Source: Atherinomorus stipes (taxonomy: Eukaryota; Chordata; Actinopteri; Atheriniformes; Atherinidae). From it: a stretch of DNA of 64,000 bases. The notes beneath the pieces were generated by a model. It made no database searches. It had not been told where the DNA came from and saw only the letters and a list, made by a program, of their open reading frames with translations. Shown one piece after another: positions 56,648 through 64,000 of this stretch. The stretch is taken from NCBI GenBank assembly GCA_023101725.1, contig JALJCO010003521.1:121175-185174 (forward strand), written 5' to 3'. Within the stretch, counting starts at the first letter, position 1, and every line of letters begins with the position of its first letter. The position numbers and the translations under genes were made by a program.

Positions 56648-57444
56648 TCTGTTTATAACACAAGACCCCCAGGTTTGTGGATTTGGCCTGCGTGTGGATA
56701 AAAAATCATGGTCTGGTGATGGTGGTGATGCAGCAGCTTCTCTCCTTCTGATCGGACTGCACTGGAACATTTCTGTTGAAAATCAGTAGTAGTTTTCAGT
56801 CCTGGTCAGTTCATGAAAAACTGCAAGTTTGTAAAAAGTTTTCTGTGTTGTGGTGTTTCTTATTTTTCCTTTTTGTTGACATTATACATGGCATTATATT
56901 GTTTACTTTATAATGTAAACAGACACATTCTGACTCTTATTATAATGCACTTTAGGAAAATGAGCATTTTATTGTGTTTCTAGATCACTTACTGTATTTG
57001 ATAATGCTCAGAGTGAATCTGAATATGCAGCAGGATGCCTCTTGGTACCACCTTTCATTGGAGGTTTCAATGATGACTGTATGTTGAAGCATTCTGGACT
57101 TACAGCTTTGTAAAGCTTATTATCCAAAGGGACCATTTGGAGTCTCCAAATGGAAAATTCTGGATAACGCCTGAACATATTCACAGAAAAACACCCATAT
57201 ACTTGTCATTTTTGTTGCTATTGTCACCAAATAAGAACTGGTAACAGATAAACCTTCATGCCACAGCCTGATGTGATTATCCAGTTCCTATCTCCATATT
57301 TCTGTGTGCAGCTACTTGACAAAATAAAAAAAAAAAACATTCAGGCGAGGGAAAAAAAAAAAAGCTTGATTACTGTGTGTTCCAAATTAAGTAACTACAT
57401 GCTAGTTAAAGTTACAATGAATTTTGGGGGGGCTGTTAAGGGGT
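56648..57444 (-). repeat. Unnamed repeat B, copy 2 (inverted)
   Basis: Reverse complement of 45935-46883 at about 95% by eye, lacking about 140 bp near the C-rich end. Borders are AGTTGGGGGTCTCTGTTTAT on the left and GGCTGTTAAGGGG on the right. Confidence 0.8.
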
Positions 57445-57558
57445 TAATTATTTTGGTTTTGTGATGAAATATTATTATTTTGAGTCAAAACAACTTTAAA
57501 ACCACATTGTCTTATCTGAAATTTTTTTTTTTACTTTCACTCAAAGTAAATTGATTAA

Positions 57559-57685
57559 AGGAGAACTCAGTAACTTTTTTACCTCAATAAATGTTTTTCG
57601 GAATCCCTGTGGGGCTAAACAAAGTGTTTACGGAGCGATTTAAGTCACTGGGGGGAGCCCCGAGCTGAAGTTACTGAGTTCTGCT
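57559..57685. mobile_element. Short TTAA-flanked MITE (piggyBac-type)
   Basis: TTAA at 57555-57558 and 57686-57689. Ends AGGAGAACTCAGTAACTT and, inverted, AGCAGAACTCAGTAACTT differ at one position in 18. 127 bp. Confidence 0.75.
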
Positions 57686-57689
57686 TTAA

Positions 57690-58480
57690 GTTGTTTAAGC
57701 TTTAGCATGCATGAACTACAAAAAGGGGGGAACTATGTTCAAAACTCAACTTATGTGGACCACAAAGGCTCATGGGAAAAGCAAATTCAGCAGAAATTTA
57801 ACTTTTTATGGTTGTTATCCTGTGAATTATGTGTTCACCGCCTTTATGTTCACTTTCACAGAAAGTTGTTGAGAAAATCTGTTTAGTTTGGATGTTAAAG
57901 GTGTACCATGACTGTGAAGGACAGTAAGGAGATAAACTCACCACCATTCAAAGTGAGTTCTGTCAGAACCAACATCATTTACTTATAATTTGTGATGTAT
58001 CACAGACTCTGGATCTGCTTTGCTGCATACTATGACTGAGTAAATATGCTACAAGGTCAGAAGGTAAGGCTTTGGCAAGACTGAAATTTATCCTGTTGAA
58101 ATGTGACCAGTAGTTTATTGTACTTTTTCATCAATACTGATATTGATACTGATGCTTGTTACCCCTTTAAAGAAAATTACATAGTTGTACAGTTTGCATT
58201 CATATCCTGAATTTAAGGGTCATATTAGATATAAGTAAAACTTGTCAACAGAAGTTCTGGAAAGAAATGCTTTAAAAACAATCATACATTATATTGATGA
58301 GTAGATTAAACAAATATAAGATTAAAAACTTCTCTTCTTTTCAAATAACCTAAGTACAGGTTAAGATTATTCAGATGTATTCCGTGAATAATGTTAAAAT
58401 ATAAAATGTAATAGGAATGTTATAAATTTACCAAAACATAATGTGCACAAACCTGCATTAAAGTGCTGAAAGATACCAAA
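57690..58480. other. No recognisable gene
   Basis: AT-rich sequence without motifs. Confidence 0.35.
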
Positions 58481-58484
58481 ACAT

Positions 58485-58763
58485 CATCATCATGTGATAC
58501 AGAAGCTAGAATCTGATAGGCTACCACAATCATGTGATACAGAAGCTAGAATCTGATAGGCTACCACCATCATGTGACACAGAAGCTAGAATCTGATATG
58601 TTACCACCATCATGTGATACAGAAGCTAGAATCTGATAGGCTACCACCATCATGTGACACAGAAGCTAGAATCTGATAGGCTACCACCATCATGTGATAG
58701 AGAAGCTAGAATCTGATAGGCTACCACAATCATGTGATACAGAAGCTAGAATCTGATAGGCTA
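58485..58763 (+). repeat. 40-bp minisatellite, about 7 copies
   Basis: The unit is CATCATGTGATACAGAAGCT plus AGAATCTGATAGGCTACCAC, nearly identical between copies. The retroviral LTR begins right after GATAGGCTAT, inside a unit. Confidence 0.9.
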
Positions 58764-58764
58764 T

Positions 58765-59178
58765 TGTTGTGGAAAAAATTAAATAAGAACTTCTGACAAT
58801 TATCGAGATGAGAAAGTCCATTCAGGTTTATTAAGAACTTATGCATAAGGAGAGCTGTCACACAGATGCACACGGCATCTGCATGAGAACTCTGATTTAC
58901 AGAAGAGAAGTTTCCCCTTATATAGCTTTACAGGAGATGTGTATTTGTTAAAGACGTCATTTGCATGTAAAGAAGAGACAAACAATGGCTCAGACAAGAA
59001 GGGAAGTGGATTGAGTGGCTCACAGGAGGTCAGTATCTGCCTTTGGTGACAGACATTTGGTCTCTTGATTAGTTTTAAGATGTGAATTGGTCTTGCAGGA
59101 ACAATGACTTAATTAGATTTTCTCAGGCACAACTACTTTCTAAGGATGAGTGGATTAAATAATAAAATTTCCTCCACA
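58765..59178 (-). repeat. 3' LTR of the endogenous retrovirus
   Basis: 414 bp. In sense orientation it starts TGTGGAGG and ends CCACAACA. A TATA box (GCTATATAAGG) lies at about 58917-58927 and an AATAAA signal at 58827-58832, separating U3, a short R and a U5 of about 60 nt. Confidence 0.85.
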
Positions 59179-59196
59179 ATTCCCCTTCTTTTTGAT
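59179..59196 (-). promoter_or_regulatory. Polypurine tract
   Basis: The sense strand reads AAAAAGAAGGGGAAT directly against the 3' LTR start, the primer site for retroviral plus-strand synthesis. Confidence 0.8.
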
Positions 59197-59289
59197 TATA
59201 ATAAAATATCAATATATTTTATATTAATCACACAGTAGTAGCCATGAACCAACATCAGACAATCAAATTCACCGCGAATCAATGGGAAT

Positions 59290-60580
59290 CATCATAACAC
59301 ATGACTGAAAACAGGAACAGCTTTCTATGAAGAGCACAGACACTAATACTGAATTCCAAAAAAAAAGTTTTATCACATAATAAAGTCACCGTCAGATTCA
59401 TCTGAAGAATTTTCATATTGTCCAGGAGAAAGGAAGGGAATGGGATCAGGAGCAGTGGCACCAATGGGGAAAATGGGGCATTACACAGAAACTGGATAGT
59501 AATCATCTTGGACAATTTTTTTTTTGACCAGGGGACTAATGAAAAGGACATCAACAAGAGTATAATGATGACTGGAGTCGGAATCCATAGGAAAGCGGGA
59601 ATACCAGCCATTGCTAGTTAGTGATGAAAACCAGTCAAGGGAGGACAAATGGTCCTCAAGCATAAAATCCTCCAGTCCAGTTTGATTTGACCACGCCTGC
59701 AAAATGTTCTTCCGTGTGCATTGTTCTGAGGAATCCAGGTGCAACATTCAGAACCAGCCTGGTTCCGAATAAACCAACCCAGACACAGATAACACTGGAT
59801 GATGTCATGAGGATGTCCAGAACCAGTCTGTTCTGGATAGTCATCAGTCTGAGGGCAGATAACTGTCTGCCATTTTTCAGGGTAACAATAGTGTCTTTGG
59901 CAAATACCTCCAGCTGGTAGTTCAGTGTCCAGGCGAAGCAGGACTTTCCCCATTTCTGGGGAAAGGACATTTTATCAGCAGTTCATCAGAACTTTCTGTT
60001 GAGTGGAATGTTTGAGTTAGGAACAGAGTGGCAGTGGCAAGGCATTTCTGAGCTGACACCACATAAAAGTGTTGTGCAGCCAGAACAGGAACACATCTTC
60101 TGGACCAATTGGGGGGGAGTATAGGGAAGAGATAATGGCCTCACGGCCAAAACACGTCTTTCTGAAGGGTTGTGTTCACGGTGTCAGGGATGTGGTAATA
60201 TGGAAACACTGGTGCCTGTTGAAGTTCAGGAATTATTCAGGAAGTTGTTGGAGCAGAAGGGGATTCAAGGGGAGTAAATATTGGAATAAAACAGCCAAAC
60301 ATGTCCTGGGGGACAGTAGGCAGTCCAGACACCTGAAAGGGGTTGGAATAACAAGGGAACCGTTGTCTCCAAGGTGAACGGCCATGTCATATCTAGTTTG
60401 GTACGATATTTTGGATCCTGATGTAAAAGAGCAGGCTCTGGGACAAGGGTCCAGAACGGGGTCAGCATCAAAGCTGTGATGCATCTGCTCTCAGGGCAGC
60501 GACTGCAGTCTTTGTGGTTGGCCATGCTTCCTGGTGGGGGGTGATGGTGGGGTGTTTGTGGCACAGAACAGAGCAAGTCT
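59290..60580 (-). pseudogene. Retroviral env remnant
   Basis: On the minus strand, in more than one frame: a surface-subunit-like region with scattered Cys and Trp (about 60576-60000), then a transmembrane-subunit-like stretch. That stretch includes IQNRLVLDIL (about 59841-59800), a CC pair in ECCTWIP, and a hydrophobic anchor VIIILLLMSFSLVPW followed by lysines. This order is typical of gammaretrovirus-like TM proteins. Stops and frameshifts separate the parts, so no functional envelope is encoded. Confidence 0.6.
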
Positions 60581-62180
60581 AGCTACACACGCAACCCGAA
60601 CACCCTAAAGCTGGCAGTTTGCGGCTCCGAGGGCGGGCACACTCTGTATACCCAATCAGCCCTCTTCCCCACGCCCTGAAGTGTTTGGGAAGGGGTAACC
60701 TTCTCACTTCTGTTCTGAAGTCGAAGCAGTTTCCCTCTTAGGGCTCGTTGGCTGGGGTAGATGTCCGTCAGGGAGGAGGTGATTGTTTGGTTCAGGAACT
60801 CATCCATTGTGTCTGGCATGAATCCAAGTTACTCTCTGCCATCATCCTTCTGCAGGCGGCCAGTAACTCTTGGAATGGATTTGCCACCTCCTGTTTCCTG
60901 AAGCATTCAGTCATTACCCGGTGCCCAGGTTTAAGCCAGTACAGTGAAGTTTCTGCTGGTTTAGGGGATCAGCATCTGCTTTTACCTGTTGTGAATATCA
61001 GAAAGCACAGTGGAGAGGGTTTTGGACAACAAAGCGGTCATTTCTGCTTCAGGGGCCCATGCAATAGTTCTGAATGATCTAGACTTTTCGAAAAACAAAC
61101 AACAACAGATTAGACAAGACAAGACAGATAAGACAAATAAGACTAGAATAGACAAAGGGTTTTTTTGGGGGGGAGGGGGTAAGGATCTAAAGGGACGTCC
61201 CATAATGATGGGATGGCTTCTGCTTGTTCCTCAGACAGGAGACTGTGAGAGGAAGTGGCAGAAGCCATGGAAACCGGTTTCACTTATTTGCATGCATGTT
61301 CAGGAGTAAAAAGTTGTCTACTTTTAGGTAGGGGCTAGGGAGAAAAAACAAATTTTATAATCAGGAATGGGTCACCAGTCCTGAGTGTCATGACATCAAT
61401 TTACAAAAGAACTTGGGTCTTCCCACTGTAAATTGTGTGGCTAAGCCAAAGTTGAATAAATCAAAAAGAAAAGGAAGAAAAAAATAAAATAAAATCGCTG
61501 CGCAGCAGTCAGAGAATGGCTATGGCAACCATCTCAGAGTTGAGAAAAATAAAAGAAAGAACCAAAAATTGGAGACAAAAGAAAGAAAAGTTTCATGAGG
61601 TCAAGCCACATGAAATTCCCGGGACAAAGATTAAAAAAAAAAAAAAAAAGAAGAAAGAAAAAGAAAAAAACAAACAAAAAAAAAAAACTAAACAAAACAA
61701 AAACAAACAAACAAAAAATATGTTTGCATGTCCAGCAGGTGTGTGTGTGACACCTTTAGGGTGTGGTGACATTTTGTCTCATATTATTTGGCCTGGTGTA
61801 GACAAAATGAATATGATTACGCCCATGTTGGCTTTCATGGGAAATGTTTTAGATTTGACTACAGTTAGTAGAACCAGAATCAATCATAAAAGACACAGTC
61901 ACTCTTCCTATGTTTAAGTCAAAACAAGGGAACTATTTGTGTGCAGTAGATTAATAATGGGTACCACAAACTGAGAAGGTTTAGCTTTGCTTTTTGTTTC
62001 CAAATAAGCAATATTTTGTATCAAGTTATGTGAATCAGTAGTAAGCATCTTCTCCATTGTATGAAGTGTGTGTGCATGTGTGTGTGCTGTGGGTGTGTTA
62101 CCTCCCTCTTTTCAGATGTCAGCACAAACAGTTGTTCCCCTTTCCTCATGGCTTCCCCATAACGGCTTGCTGGATGTTGC
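60581..62180 (-). other. Internal retroviral region without recognisable pol
   Basis: This should hold pol, but no YxDD box, protease or integrase motif is visible on either strand. It contains A-rich runs (61632-61690), and overlapping short frames (for example 60583-60819 and 60982-61203, minus) that I cannot assign. Likely a large internal deletion plus decay. Confidence 0.5.
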
Positions 62181-62189
62181 TCATGGTCT

Positions 62190-63165
62190 GGTTCTCAGGG
62201 TGTCCATCTCTCCAGTGTCCAGTTTGGCCATACTTAAAATATGCATCATCTTTGTTTTCTCCTTCTCTCTTGGCATAGATGGAATTCTGACCAATAACCA
62301 CTGAGTACATTGTCAGAGCTGCTGAATGAATGTCTCTGGATGTCTTATCCTTTCTGCTCTTTTCTCCTGCTGAAGCAGTTGCTGGTAGGGCCGGGCATGG
62401 TGTGCATGCTGTTGTACATTGTCCAGTTCAACTTGTTCAGCCCATCATACATATCATTGAGAAGTCCTTTAAAGATGGTATCAGCTGGCTTCCCAAAGTC
62501 CCAGGTCTCTCCCAACAAGGCTTGTTGTTCATGTCCACTGTGTGTGTTGAGAACCTGGATAAAACGATGGATGTAGGCATCAATGGTCCGTGTAGAATGC
62601 CTCAAAAGCTTTGAGGTAACCATATCTGGTAAAAGTCTCTTTCTGCTGGAGTCTTTCCTGCAGCCTGGTGTGTATGAGGAAGGAGTCTTCAGGGTCGTTG
62701 ACAGCTCATCTCATTGAAGTGAGCTGGGCAGCAACAGCTGGTGTAGAGGAACCAGCCTGTTTCTCTGGGTGGATTCTGGCCCACTGAAGGAGATGCAGTC
62801 AGTGGTGGGGGGAAAACCATGGAGGTCGGGGTCCATCCTGAATGTGCTGAGCTCTGAAACAGAATAAACAGAGGGAGTGCCAGTACATCGTGGTGTTTCA
62901 AAAGTGCATCATCAGTCCTTCCTACAACATCCTTAGTCTTGTCTCTACTCCCAGGGAGTTCTCTCTCTGCTTTTATCCCTTCTTTGTGCTTCTGCTTCCC
63001 AAGCCTCAAAACATCTTCTGTGTTTTTCACATTCTTCCACATACACTTTCTTTTCCTTCTCACTTCCTTCTCTCTTTCAATTAATTTCTCATTCAACCTT
63101 TTCAACTCATTCAAACTCAAAGAACCACCCACTGGAAACCCATATTTATGGGTCCAGAGGTCCAC
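62190..63165 (-). pseudogene. Retroviral gag remnant
   Basis: On the minus strand: a 158-aa frame (63165-62689) with a charged helical segment near residues 18-70; a 92-aa frame (62623-62345) resembling a capsid C-terminal region ending in basic residues; then at about 62250-62195 a nucleocapsid zinc-knuckle-like segment (YFKYGQTGHWRDGH) in which Gly-His is kept but the three cysteine positions hold Tyr, Tyr and His. Frames are disconnected, so it is non-functional. Confidence 0.55.
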
Positions 63166-63671
63166 ACACTCAACACTCTCATGGCCATGTCTCTCTCACA
63201 CACATTTTCCACAATTGATCTCTCAGATAGGCAGAGATTTGGATTTACCAGAACCCATGACCGCATGGATCAGTGTGCACACTCTACTAGACTGCAAACG
63301 TCTTTACAGAATCTGATTGTCTGCCCCAATCAGAGAGCCTTCCTCTCTGATCACTTTCAGAGAGGGCCTGTCCCTGAATACTGTCAGAAACTCCAGAGTC
63401 TCTGGATACTTCCAGAAACTAAAAACCTTCTCCGGTCCGCCGGAGATTGCTGTACCTCCTCAATGCCTTACCTTTGAGATCAAATGTGTTTTTACAGAAT
63501 GATATTTCTCATCAGATCAGATTCTATAACTTTAAGTTCATTGGAACCCAGCGATGGCAACCCCGAATGCAGTGAGTCAGTCCTCCCATCTCGGTGTAGT
63601 GAGGAAAGAGGCTGGAGTCTATTTCCAGGATGATCAATCACCGGTCACTCCATCAGGGGCGGCCAAACGAG
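63166..63671 (-). other. Retroviral leader region
   Basis: Between the primer-binding site and the first gag-like frame. Small plus-strand frames here are by-products. A packaging signal would be expected but cannot be identified by eye. Confidence 0.4.
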
Positions 63672-63691
63672 GGACCCTACTTGCAGCGCCA
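63672..63691 (-). promoter_or_regulatory. Primer-binding site, tRNA-Ser-like
   Basis: The minus strand reads TGGCGCTGCAAGTAGGGT, three nucleotides after the 5' LTR. It begins with TGG, complementary to the tRNA CCA end. The implied acceptor stem and T-stem are closest, from memory, to vertebrate serine tRNAs. Confidence 0.6.
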
Positions 63692-63694
63692 AAT

Positions 63695-64000
63695 TGTTGT
63701 GGAAAAAAAATTAAATAAGAACTTCTGACAATTATCGAGATGAGAAAGTCCATTCAGGTTTATTAAGAACTTATGCATAAGGAGAGTTGTCACACAGATG
63801 CACACGGCATCTGCATGAGAACTCTGATTTACAGAAGAGAAGTTTCCCCTTATATAGCTTTACAGGAGATGTGTATTTGTTAAAGACGTCATTTGCATGT
63901 AAAGAAGAGACAAACAATGGCTCAGACAAGAAGGGAAGTGGATTGAGTGGTCTCACAGGAGGTCAGTATCTGCCTTTGGTGACAGACATTTGGTCTCTTG
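63695..64000 (-). repeat. 5' LTR of the endogenous retrovirus (partial)
   Basis: It matches 58765-59067 apart from two extra A, one C-to-T and one extra T. It carries the same TATA box (about 63848-63858) and AATAAA signal. The remaining U3 (about 110 bp) and the outer target duplication lie beyond the window. Confidence 0.85.

Larger units (their letters stand above)
58765..64000 (-). mobile_element. Endogenous retrovirus, defective, 5' LTR cut by window edge
   Basis: Direct repeats at 58765-59178 and 63695-64000 are LTRs. A minus-strand polypurine tract lies beside the first and a primer-binding site beside the second, so transcription runs right to left. The internal region is about 4.5 kb and holds gag-like and env-like relics with stops and frameshifts. 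I find no RT, RNase H or integrase motif, and the space is too short for a full pol. Over the 303-306 bp that can be compared the LTRs differ by one substitution and two small indels, so the insertion is recent although its genes are broken. Confidence 0.85.

Noticed and set aside
56341..56658. 105-aa plus frame as a small gene
   Set aside because: No recognisable domain and it runs into repeat B; too little to support a gene.

Overview
This window looks like teleost fish nuclear DNA: repeat-rich, AT-leaning, and probably intergenic or intronic. No host protein-coding gene, tRNA or rRNA gene could be recognised. Nearly everything interpretable is transposable-element sequence of families common in ray-finned fish: piggyBac, hAT, PIF/Harbinger and Tc1/mariner elements and MITEs, L2/Rex1-like and I/Nimb-like LINEs, a Penelope-like element, tRNA-derived SINEs and one endogenous retrovirus. 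Micro- and minisatellites fill much of the rest. Family names come from terminal repeats, target-site duplications and short protein motifs read by eye; no database search was possible.

Layout. 0.7-2.3 kb: a TTAA-flanked palindromic element enclosing a Penelope-like remnant with two hammerhead-ribozyme-like motifs in inverted arms. 3-10.5 kb: SINE and LINE tails, copy 1 of an unnamed repeat ('repeat A') split by a Harbinger MITE, hAT MITEs and a CACATGTG-rich element. 13.4-16.5 kb: a complete piggyBac transposon with an uninterrupted 679-aa transposase on the minus strand, the only intact protein gene seen. 16.5-25 kb: a 27-bp minisatellite, more MITEs, a LINE relic, very homopolymer-rich sequence, a third hammerhead-like motif and repeat A copy 2. 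27-35 kb: a 25-bp minisatellite, two dead Tc1 transposases (one carrying a 45-bp minisatellite), LINE tails, and Harbinger and hAT MITEs. 37-42.4 kb: a piggyBac end relic split by a hAT element, LINE RT debris, a long A-rich tract and a 1.17-kb hAT element with perfect ends. 44-57.5 kb: a TGGGTT-rich MITE, two inverted ~0.8-0.95-kb copies of an unnamed repeat about 10 kb apart, an L2-like RT relic with an inverted 5' end, a Tc1 element holding a LINE, and an 11-bp minisatellite. 58.5-64 kb: a minus-strand endogenous retrovirus with nearly identical LTRs but broken gag and env and no visible pol; its 5' LTR runs off the window.

The pieces do not form a pathway. The element that could still act is piggyBac: its transposase, both terminal repeats and the TTAA duplications are all present. 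The hammerhead-like motifs and the young but defective retrovirus are the other points most worth testing.
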